64,000 nucleotides of DNA from JAAURB01 sp049649525 (lineage in GTDB: Bacteria; Cyanobacteriota; Cyanobacteriia; Cyanobacteriales; Microcoleaceae), in contig JBARZE010000017.1 in assembly GCA_049649525.1 (NCBI GenBank), positions 165,285-229,284 of the forward strand. The letters run 5' to 3'. Positions 17,947-25,271 of the stretch are shown piece by piece. Every line of letters starts with the position of its first letter. The stretch's first letter is position 1. The notes beneath the pieces are model-generated. The model worked only from the letters and a program-made list of their open reading frames with translations. It had not been told where the DNA came from and did not search any database. The translations under genes and the position numbers were made by a program.

Positions 17947-18507
17947 GTTTTTAGGTTAAAATACCAATTAAAATTCAGAGGATCATGGATACAGTCATAT
18001 AATATCTGCGATCCTCTGTTGTATTTATGTAAAATCCCGTTTTTTATCTCTTGCTGTTACTCAGCTGCGTAGCAGCTTAATTGTATAATAAAAAAATCAG
18101 TAATGCCTGCGATTGCCTCTTTCTATACCAGCCAAAACCATCTGTCTCGAGAGCAGAGAGAAAAGCTCCTTAAAATGCTAAAAAAGCATGAAAAGTAGCA
18201 TTATCAATAATAATATTTCCGGGTTGCCGTGTCCGAATCAAACGGGTCTCGAGCCAGGTTTCAAATAAATCTCGATTACATGACAAACTGTGTTGTGCCA
18301 ATGGCTTCCTCTATGGCAGATATTTGATGTGGCTTTGCATTAACTTTGAACTGAGCGTTTGAACATGATTGCGACGCGATCGCACAGTAGCATTATATCA
18401 GAATAAATCAGAGTTGTGGGTTCTCGAGTTAACCGCCTTGGGACGACGGAGCTTGTTCGCATAGCGTCTTTGTCAGGATAAAACCCGCTTTTTTGGGTCA
18501 ACAGAAC
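17947..18507. other. Intergenic region with hairpin and transposase relic
   Basis: These 561 bases lie between the penicillin-binding protein gene and the sulfotransferase. They contain a 9-bp stem with a wide loop, CAGAGGATC / GATCCTCTG (17976-18018), possibly a transcript end though without a T-run, and an IS630-type fragment on the minus strand (next entry). The rest shows no gene. Confidence 0.5.
18150..18330 (-). mobile_element. IS630-family transposase relic
   Basis: The minus strand encodes CNRDLFETWLETRLIRTRQ followed directly by PGNIIIDNATFHAF. This matches the IS630 transposase catalytic segment, in which F-x-x-W-L-E..L-x-P-G precedes the second catalytic Asp of (I/V)-x-D-N-A-x-F-H. 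Stops and frame changes follow immediately after the FHAF. No terminal repeats or complete gene remain. Confidence 0.6.
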
Positions 18508-19488
18508 CTAGTCATCATAACTCTTCCAATCCGACAAAGGATGATCGAGGAAATCTGCCAGTCTGTCGTTATAGGGCTTGAAGTGTGCCGTCAGTTCTCG
18601 TCGAGTTTCTGGAGACATGAAAACCACAGCATCATCATCTTGCCTGCGTCCGATCAAGAAAGACTTAATTTTCTCTTTCACCGGTTTGGGCAACAAACCC
18701 TTTGTTAATTGATAACCGGGAACTTTCTTCGCTGTTTCGGCGAACTTCTCTGACTCGACACCCCGAATAAAGTCGGCTGTGACGTTAAGATGATTGCCTG
18801 TCTCGACACGAACTTGTGGGTCTAGACCGAGAAATTCCTTAATTCGAGCCATCACTTTGTCAGTAGAATCTTGTAGGTCTTTCTGAAAGATAACTAATAA
18901 CTGTTCCCGTTGAAAAAACTTCAGGTATTCTTCTACGTGTCTGATATATTCGCTGGTTTCTATCGGATTTAGTCCTGTAGAATTGTCTTCACTTCGCAAA
19001 TACCGTAAAAGTTCGTCTACAGAGTAAGGCAGAGAGGTATCCCCTAAAACATATCGACTGTATTTTAACATTTGCAAGCACTCCGCTTCCACTCGGGCAA
19101 CTGGTTCTCGCAAAATGTAAATGATTTTGAAGTGGGGGAGCGTTTCGTAAAGTCTTCGTGCCGTTTTGGAACTGATCGGCCAGAATGTATATGAAGTCGA
19201 TGCTTCGCCACAAATTTGCCCCGGTTCAGCATCTGCATATAACCCTTTGTACCATTCTAACCCCCGTTCGTACATTAAATCGCTCGAGAAGAAATGGGGT
19301 TCTTTCAGAGGACACATATAGATTTGTGGGTGTTGGCTGAGGTATCGATTGAGAGCCGTCGTTCCTGCTTTAGCTGCACCGACAATGGCAAAGTGAGGGA
19401 GTTGACCTCCTTCTCGTTGTGGAATTTCTGAAAAAGCTATCCCGTTGGCAGTTCTAAGCCAGAATGGAATTTGATCTCGCGTTTCCAT
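18508..19488 (-). CDS. PAPS-dependent sulfotransferase domain protein
   Basis: This protein is predicted to move sulfate from 3'-phosphoadenylyl sulfate to an acceptor. The 5'-phosphosulfate loop is AIVGAAKAGTTALNRYLSQH. The 3'-phosphate motif is IIYILREPVARVEAECLQML, where the common R-x-P-x-x-R is intact but the following S/Y-x-x-Y is unusual. The KEPHFFSSD block is typical of heparan-sulfate-like sulfotransferases. I place the start at ATG 19488; a GTG at 19506 would add six residues. It sits between two IS relics and has no sugar-pathway neighbours, so the substrate is unknown. Confidence 0.88.
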   Translation of the reverse strand: METRDQIPFWLRTANGIAFSEIPQREGGQLPHFAIVGAAKAGTTALNRYLSQHPQIYMCPLKEPHFFSSDLMYERGLEWYKGLYADAEPGQICGEASTSYTFWPISSKTARRLYETLPHFKIIYILREPVARVEAECLQMLKYSRYVLGDTSLPYSVDELLRYLRSEDNSTGLNPIETSEYIRHVEEYLKFFQREQLLVIFQKDLQDSTDKVMARIKEFLGLDPQVRVETGNHLNVTADFIRGVESEKFAETAKKVPGYQLTKGLLPKPVKEKIKSFLIGRRQDDDAVVFMSPETRRELTAHFKPYNDRLADFLDHPLSDWKSYDD

Positions 19489-19580
19489 GATTGTATACTC
19501 GACCACTGTAATTGGGGTAGGGGGAAAAAGGAGTTTTACAAAACTTTACAACTAGTCCGATTTCGTACGAGCGGTTTACC

Positions 19581-20182
19581 CTGTTGTCTCATCTGAATTG
19601 AGCGAATTGGTGAGGATGGTTGACTCTTCTGCACAAGGAGTTATATTTCCATACTTACCTAAGAGATAAATAACTAAGCTACAGAGTCCTTTCCATCTCT
19701 GATGAGAGTGGAATTCCCCGTAGGATAAGGTGTCCTATTTCATCTGACCAGTTCAGGTGGAGTATCTCCTCTTTATCCCCATATCATAGCTCAACAGGGG
19801 ATCGACAGGGCAAACGCATCAGTAATTAGACAAAGTTAATCACAAGCTGTGATTATGCTGCTCTCGGACGGATGTACTACTTGAAGACATACAGGCTCAG
19901 TCAATGCTTGCCGACAAAGCCTATGATGCCGATCGGCGTGTCCCCCGGCAGCTCGAATCCAAAGTCAGATATAGCCGTTATCTCCTCCACAGCCCATCGC
20001 ATCATAGCCCGATCCATCAAGACAAACATCTTTATCAAGCCCGCCATCTGATCGAAAACTTTTTTTGCCCCACTCAAACAATTTCGTGCCCCTCTCACCC
20101 ACTACAATAAAACCGCGCGTCATTTTTTGGGGGGATTGATCTGGCGGCTTCTGTCATTGGGCTTAACTGATGAGACACCCTA
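19581..20182 (+). mobile_element. Decayed IS5-family element with terminal repeats
   Basis: Left end GTTGTCTCATCTGAATTGAG (from 19583) and right end CTTAACTGATGAGACACCC (20162-20180) are imperfect inverted repeats (GTCTCATC / GATGAGAC). The body encodes, on plus, MLADKAYDADRRVPRQLES and LYQARHLIENFF, the IS5 transposase C-terminus. There is a shift at the T-run near 20060 (then LKQFRAPLTHYNKTARHF) and another at the G-run near 20131, ending IDLAASVIGLN and a stop. The N-terminal half is deleted or unreadable, so the element is dead. Confidence 0.75.
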
Positions 20183-20383
20183 GTCTAGCCTAAGTAAACA
20201 CCGATGGTAGCAATTATTAAGAACTTTTGATATTTTCTCTAACCGTAATTTTTGATTAAGTTTGAGAAAGTACAATAGAATATACCAGTTTAGTTTAATC
20301 CCCGTGAATTTGGCGATCGCAGATCTGTTGTGTGAGTCGTTAAAAGCACAGGTGAAAGATTTTAGCCTACAGGATGTTGCAAC

Positions 20384-20611
20384 ATGAATGATAAAAATGC
20401 AGTTTCTTCTAAAAATGGAGAAAAGATTGAAGTTTCGGTTCAACTAGATTCCGAACTCCTCGAACAAGTCAATCATCTAACGAATAACCCCAGTAAAGTG
20501 ATTGAGACAGCCCTACGTCAGTGGCTCAGAGGAGAACGTCCAGAAGATGATTTAGCCCTACGTTTACAGCGAAATCCTCCTGTTCCTCCTCGAGGAGAAT
20601 GGAACGACTAA
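20384..20611 (+). CDS. Orphan antitoxin-like protein (CcdA/ribbon-helix-helix type)
   Basis: A 75-residue acidic protein. IEVSVQLDSELLEQVNHL followed by a second helix SKVIETALRQWL is the ribbon-helix-helix layout of CcdA/VapB-type antitoxins. The C-terminal tail is polar with several prolines (RNPPVPPRGEWND), consistent with a disordered toxin-binding arm. No toxin gene follows: 20612-20822 has no credible plus-strand frame. It lies 200 bases right of an IS5 relic, so a toxin may have been lost, or the protein acts on a partner elsewhere. Confidence 0.7.
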   Translation: MNDKNAVSSKNGEKIEVSVQLDSELLEQVNHLTNNPSKVIETALRQWLRGERPEDDLALRLQRNPPVPPRGEWND

Positions 20612-20822
20612 AAAAATTATCCCACCTCAGCTATGTTGCCTTTGACAATAACAATTAATTTCTCATCTGATGAGTTAGAAGAAACTAGAAGATTAATTGC
20701 TATTGGCTGAAATACCACCTTCAGCAAAGGTAACAGGCATCTGTTGATCGCGCAGCGATGTCTATCATGGCAATTAACAATGACTAAATTTATCAACACC
20801 CCAATCATCGATCCATTCTGTA

Positions 20823-21986
20823 ATGAAACTTCGATTAATCCAACCCCTGTTACACGTTATTATAATTTTTCTGTTGAGCGCCTGTAGTTTGCCCCAGGTC
20901 TCAGCAGAAACACGAATGTTTTTGGATATGTCGCTCAATTTTTTAGGTGCGGCTGAATTACCAGCGGGTCATTTATCTGGGGTGACTTACCAGATCCCCG
21001 GTTATACGACAACAACGGCTTCTGGGACTTACTTTTATGGCGTTTCTGAACAAAACGATCCAACTCAAGGGGTCTCATTTTATCAGTTGAAGTTAGATTT
21101 AGACAACTTTAGCGCTAACTCCGCTGAATTCTCTCTCACCCAAGAAGCAGTAACCCCCCTCAAAGATCAATCGGGTCAACTGTTCGACAGCGAAACTCTG
21201 AAGCTTGAAAGTATTGCATTTTCTCCTCGTAACTCAGTTTTTATTGCCGCTGAAGAGGTTCAAGATGGCCGTAATATCCCACTGATTGGAGAATTTGATC
21301 TGCAAACGGGTCAACTGAAAAATACAGTGCCATTACCGCCGATGTATCGGCCCACAGAAGACGTTGAACAGCCCGAAACCGGGATTGAGACTAATCAAGG
21401 GTTTCGTTCCCTCACCATTGCCCCAGACGGGTTTAGCAAAGGCGGAGTTGAGCCGTTTCGTCTGTTTGCGACCACCTCTGCGCCGTTATTTCAAGATCTA
21501 GACGCTGATGCGACTGAGTTAAGAGTATTGCATTATGTGATTGCAGATCGGGCTTCTTTTTTGATCTCGGAAAAGTTATATTCCCTAGAATCTAATTCTC
21601 AAACCGATTCACCCTACCGTTTAGCCGACATCATCGCTTTACCGCAAAGTGGTCATTTTCTCAGTTTAGAGCAGTCCCACACTTCACCCGGCAACCCTAG
21701 CAAAATCTATCAGATCTTTACAGGCAGCGCCACAGATATCTCTAGAATCGCCAGTTTACGTCAACCCACTTCCAATGTCGAACCATTACGCAAAAAGCTG
21801 TTACTCGATTTAGATAATTTGGGGTTTGCGTTACAACACATCGAGGGAATGACTCTGGGCCCGAGATTATCAACGGGTGAGCAAAGTCTCATTTTAATCA
21901 CTAATAACCCAGACGATAGCGCATCAGCGACTCAGTTTCTATTATTTGAGCTAAATTATTCCCATCCAAAGACGGCTGAGACTTAG
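20823..21986 (+). CDS. Phytase-like esterase-domain lipoprotein
   Basis: A 387-residue exported protein. It has a lipoprotein signal (IIIFLLSACS, a lipobox L-S-A-C). The mature part fits the phytase-like esterase domain family (beta-propeller): LSGVTYQIPG, YFYGVSEQND, LESIAFSPRNSVFIAAEE, DIIALPQSGHFLSLEQS, and HIEGMTLGPRLSTGEQSLI near the C-terminus. The E-G-M-T..G-P end motif is a hallmark. By family it sits in the periplasm or outer envelope; the substrate is unknown. ATG start, no operon partner. Confidence 0.85.
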   Translation: MKLRLIQPLLHVIIIFLLSACSLPQVSAETRMFLDMSLNFLGAAELPAGHLSGVTYQIPGYTTTTASGTYFYGVSEQNDPTQGVSFYQLKLDLDNFSANSAEFSLTQEAVTPLKDQSGQLFDSETLKLESIAFSPRNSVFIAAEEVQDGRNIPLIGEFDLQTGQLKNTVPLPPMYRPTEDVEQPETGIETNQGFRSLTIAPDGFSKGGVEPFRLFATTSAPLFQDLDADATELRVLHYVIADRASFLISEKLYSLESNSQTDSPYRLADIIALPQSGHFLSLEQSHTSPGNPSKIYQIFTGSATDISRIASLRQPTSNVEPLRKKLLLDLDNLGFALQHIEGMTLGPRLSTGEQSLILITNNPDDSASATQFLLFELNYSHPKTAET

Positions 21987-22184
21987 AAATTTTCATGACA
22001 ATTTGACTTGAAAAGATGAAAAATCCCATTGAATTTTAACTCCTTTTCAAAAACAAACAATAGATGCGATCGCCGCTGGCGTTAGTCACTTTAGCCTTTG
22101 CTACACTGTTGCAGATATAATACTGTGGTTATTACCCGTTACCCATTACCCGATAGCGCAATCACAAATAACCCATCACAAGCT

Positions 22185-22781
22185 ATGACACATTCAACTG
22201 ATATTCTTGCATTAGGCCAATGGATGGCAGCCGATTTTAGTAATCAAGAACAAGCCTTTGAAAATCCTCCTTTTTTCGCCCATATTCGGGTTTGTATGCG
22301 TCCACTGCCTTATGAATTGCTAGATGGTGTTAGTCTTTATCTCGAACAAGCTTATGATGTTCATCTCGATCAACCCTATCGGGTTAGGATACTTAAATTA
22401 GTTCCTCAAAGCGATCATATCGAGATTGAGAACTATGTCATTGAAGCAGAAGAACAATTTCATGGCGCATCTCGCGAACCCCAACGGTTACAGCAGTTGA
22501 AGCGAGAACAACTCAAATTCATGCCTCGATGTAGTTTTATCACCCATTGGACCGGAAACAGCTTCAAAGGCAGCGTTGAACCCGGTAAAGGCTGTATGGT
22601 AGAACGCAAAGGCAGAACCACGTATTTAGATAGTGTGTTTGAAATTGACCAAAATCGTTTTACCAGCCATGACCGTGGGCTCGATCCAGAAACAGATGAA
22701 CACGTTTGGGGGGCGATCGCAGGGCCTTTTGAATTCGTCCGCTGGGCTAGTTTTGCCTCTGAAATTCAGCTTCCTCAATAA
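22185..22781 (+). CDS. cpcT: CpeT/CpcT-family phycobiliprotein chromophore lyase
   Basis: This enzyme attaches phycocyanobilin to Cys of a phycocyanin beta-like subunit (CpcT) or a related bilin (CpeT). Visible family blocks are HIRVCMRPLPYELLDGVSLY, LEQAYDVHLDQPYRVRILKL and GKGCMVERKGRTTYLDSVFE (G-C-M-V..R). Residues end about 198, the normal CpcT size. I use ATG 22185, not the upstream TTG at 22098, because the added 29 residues are unlike the family. No phycobilisome structural genes are nearby, which is common for this lyase. Confidence 0.9.
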   Translation: MTHSTDILALGQWMAADFSNQEQAFENPPFFAHIRVCMRPLPYELLDGVSLYLEQAYDVHLDQPYRVRILKLVPQSDHIEIENYVIEAEEQFHGASREPQRLQQLKREQLKFMPRCSFITHWTGNSFKGSVEPGKGCMVERKGRTTYLDSVFEIDQNRFTSHDRGLDPETDEHVWGAIAGPFEFVRWASFASEIQLPQ

Positions 22782-22850
22782 AACAAAGGCTATTTTTTAA
22801 GGATAGGTTTTTGATATTAAATTTGAGGATAAAAGTTGCAAAAAATTACC

Positions 22851-24026
22851 CTATTTCCTATTGCTTATTGCTTGAACTTTCCGTAAAGATTGAATCGTAT
22901 TAATTGTATGTTCTGCTACTTGCTGAATTTCTTCTAAAGTATTAAAGCGACCCATGCCAAATCGAACAGAAGCATAGGCTAAAGTTTCAGAACGTCCAAT
23001 TGCTTTTAACACATGACTCGGTTCAATTTTAACAGACGTACAAGCAGAACCTGATGAAACTGCCATCATCGGTTGTAAACCCAATAATAAAGCCTGTCCA
23101 TCAACTCCAGCAACGCTGATATTTAAGTTACCCGCTAATCGTTGAGTCGGATGACCATTCAGATAAAGATCACCCACCGTTTGTAGTTTTTCCCAAAGGA
23201 TTTGTCGTAAGTTTATTAACCGTTTATTTTCTGATTTTATATTAGAAAAACTCAATTTTAAAGCTTCAGCAAATCCCACAATTTGAGGCGTGTATAATGT
23301 GCCGGAACGAAAACCCCGTTCATGTCCTCCCCCTTGCATTTGGGCGGCTAATTTTACCCTCGGATTTCGACGACGAACATACAACGCACCAATGCCTTTT
23401 GGCCCGTAACTTTTATGGGCAGTCATAGACATTAAATCAATATTCATTGTGTTTACATCTATCGGAATTTTACCTATTGCTTGGGCTGCATCAGTATGAA
23501 ATAAAATATTATGATGATGACAAAGTTGTCCAATCTTTTCTAAAGGTTGTAAAACGCCTATTTCATTATTTGCTGCCATTATAGACACTAAAATAGTCTC
23601 TGGACGGATACTTTTTTCGAGTTTTGATATATCAATTAAACCATCGGCTTCAACTGTCAGATAAGTAATTTCAAAACCCAGTTTTTCTAAATATTGACAA
23701 GGATCAAGTACCGCGTTATGTTCAGTTTCAACCGTAATAATATGGCGACCTTGACTAAAATATGCTTCAGCCACACCTTTAATAGCGAGGTTATTAGCTT
23801 CTGTTGCGCCGCTAGTAAAAATAACTTCTTCGGGACTAGCATTAATTGTTTTAGCAATAATTTCTCTTGATTTTTTAATCGCGGCTTCGGCTTCCCATCC
23901 ATATAAATGGTTAACACTAGCCGCATTACCAAAGTGTTCTGTGAAATAAGGTAACATTGCTTCTAATACCCGTGGATCGACTGGGGTCGTCGCATGACAA
24001 TCAAGATAAATGGGACGATGAGACAT
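22851..24026 (-). CDS. iscS: Cysteine desulfurase (IscS/NifS type)
   Basis: A PLP enzyme that releases sulfur from cysteine for Fe-S clusters and other sulfur carriers. IYLDCHATTPVDPRV is the N-terminal motif, SGATEANNLAIKG the substrate region and HKSYGPKGIGAL the PLP lysine. VSSGSACTSVKIEPSHVL carries the persulfide Cys. The 391-residue length is normal for IscS-type group I. The gene is divergent from the DUF3386/NifU-like genes, with 216 bases between. The grouping with a NifU-type scaffold 1 kb away points to Fe-S cluster assembly. Confidence 0.95.
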   Translation of the reverse strand: MSHRPIYLDCHATTPVDPRVLEAMLPYFTEHFGNAASVNHLYGWEAEAAIKKSREIIAKTINASPEEVIFTSGATEANNLAIKGVAEAYFSQGRHIITVETEHNAVLDPCQYLEKLGFEITYLTVEADGLIDISKLEKSIRPETILVSIMAANNEIGVLQPLEKIGQLCHHHNILFHTDAAQAIGKIPIDVNTMNIDLMSMTAHKSYGPKGIGALYVRRRNPRVKLAAQMQGGGHERGFRSGTLYTPQIVGFAEALKLSFSNIKSENKRLINLRQILWEKLQTVGDLYLNGHPTQRLAGNLNISVAGVDGQALLLGLQPMMAVSSGSACTSVKIEPSHVLKAIGRSETLAYASVRFGMGRFNTLEEIQQVAEHTINTIQSLRKVQAISNRK

Positions 24027-24242
24027 AATTAATCACTATAAAATTAAATTGAATTGAAGATTGAGATTTAGTCGATATTATTCTAAAAATCTTAATATTT
24101 TTTGGTATAGTTTATCCATGACACTGTAGCCGAACTTCATAGGGTGGATTTCTACCCCCTCAATTCTGGTTTTCTCTCTAAATGTTGAGAATAAACTTTA
24201 TTATAATAAACTGAAATTAACTGTAAATTATTAAATTGTTCT

Positions 24243-24878
24243 ATGACAGCTACTTTAACTGCTCGTGAGGTCTTTCGTAAAGCCTATGAACACCGCTACA
24301 CTTGGGACGAGAATTTCCCCGGTTATCGCGCGGATGTAGAAATTAAACAAGGTGATGAAGTCTATACCGGACAAGTTCGGATTAACCCCGATCTTACCCC
24401 AGAAGTCACGGGATTTGATAACGAAGAAGTTCAGCAAGATGTCTATACTCAAATGCGGGATATTATTACTCACCGCAAACGCAGTTCTTTTGACAAATCT
24501 CATGGTAAAAATAGCTTTAGCTTCGGAGAAACCGACGAGACCGGGGCCACCGAGATCTTGGTCGAAGGCGATGCCATGGGATCAAATTATAAAATCCGTG
24601 GTGAGGAAATTTGCCTGGTTAGTCGGGTCATGGGGCCAATGGCATTTGTGATCAATACTCATGACAGCCTCGATACCGGAGATGGTTATGTTTCGAGTCA
24701 GTATGACGCGGTCTTCCGTAACCCGAAAACCGATGAAGTGATGCGAGTACTTGAATTTCAAGATACTTTCGAGAAAGTGGGCGATTATTATATTATGACT
24801 CACCAAAAGGTTCAGGAGAAAAAAGACGGTCAGGCGATCGCGACTGAATATACTTTTTCTAACATCGAACTTCTGTAA
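24243..24878 (+). CDS. DUF3386 protein
   Basis: A 211-residue cyanobacterial/plastid-type protein of unknown function. It starts TATLTAREVFRKAYEHRYTW and shows alternating beta strands (YRADVEIKQGDEVYTGQVRI, GDAMGSNYKIRGEEICLVSR), ending TEYTFSNIELL. This is the DUF3386 pattern known across cyanobacteria. It lies between the desulfurase gene and the NifU-like gene, 80 bases before the latter and on its strand, so they may be co-transcribed. The role is unknown; a link to Fe-S or phycobilisome metabolism would be speculative. Confidence 0.88.
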   Translation: MTATLTAREVFRKAYEHRYTWDENFPGYRADVEIKQGDEVYTGQVRINPDLTPEVTGFDNEEVQQDVYTQMRDIITHRKRSSFDKSHGKNSFSFGETDETGATEILVEGDAMGSNYKIRGEEICLVSRVMGPMAFVINTHDSLDTGDGYVSSQYDAVFRNPKTDEVMRVLEFQDTFEKVGDYYIMTHQKVQEKKDGQAIATEYTFSNIELL

Positions 24879-24957
24879 CTTCTCTTATCCTTGCTAACTA
24901 ACGTTAGGATGAAAGAGAATTTAAAACAAAATTGAAAATAGACTACAGGCAGCAATT

Positions 24958-25200
24958 ATGACAACAACACTTGATTTAACTCCGGACAATGTTGAAACCG
25001 TTCTAGATGAACTCCGTCCTTATCTGATGGCGGATGGCGGTAACGTTGAAGTCGTCGAACTCGATGGCCCAGTTGTTCGTTTACGCTTACAAGGGGCTTG
25101 TGGTTCTTGCCCTAGTTCAACCATGACCTTAAAAATGGGTATCGAACGTCGTTTACGCGAAAGAATTCCCGAAATTGCTGAAGTTGTAGCCGTCGCATAA
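24958..25200 (+). CDS. NifU-like Fe-S scaffold protein (NFU domain)
   Basis: An 80-residue single NFU domain: LDELRPYLMADGGNVEVVEL, then LRLQGACGSCPSSTMTLKMG. The C-x-x-C (CGSC) binds a [4Fe-4S] or [2Fe-2S] cluster between two subunits, which is passed to apoproteins such as photosystem I. This short form is the essential cyanobacterial NifU/Nfu protein. ATG start; a stem-loop at 25204-25262 directly follows the stop, so the gene ends its transcript there. Confidence 0.95.
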   Translation: MTTTLDLTPDNVETVLDELRPYLMADGGNVEVVELDGPVVRLRLQGACGSCPSSTMTLKMGIERRLRERIPEIAEVVAVA

Positions 25201-25203
25201 CCG

Positions 25204-25262
25204 TTGAATTTAGATTAGGGCAACTACTGTTTTTAACCTATTTAAGGTTGCCCTAAATTCAA
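25204..25262 (+). terminator. Bidirectional terminator-like stem-loop
   Basis: Between the convergent NifU-like and TPR-CHAT genes, TTGAATTTAG and GGGCAAC on the left pair with GGTTGCCC and TAAATTCAA on the right, with a small bulge on the left arm and a loop of about 20 bases. It is followed by TATTTT on plus. It probably ends both transcripts. Confidence 0.6.
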
Positions 25263-25271
25263 TATTTTACA

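Noticed and set aside
18493..18708. Plus-strand 71-residue frame
   Set aside because: Lies over the end of the sulfotransferase gene on the other strand.
19901..20110. Intact small gene in the IS5 relic
   Set aside because: It is a transposase fragment; the other strand's frame is its shadow.
24352..24651. Plus-strand frame inside the DUF3386 gene
   Set aside because: Frame shadow of a gene with clear family identity.
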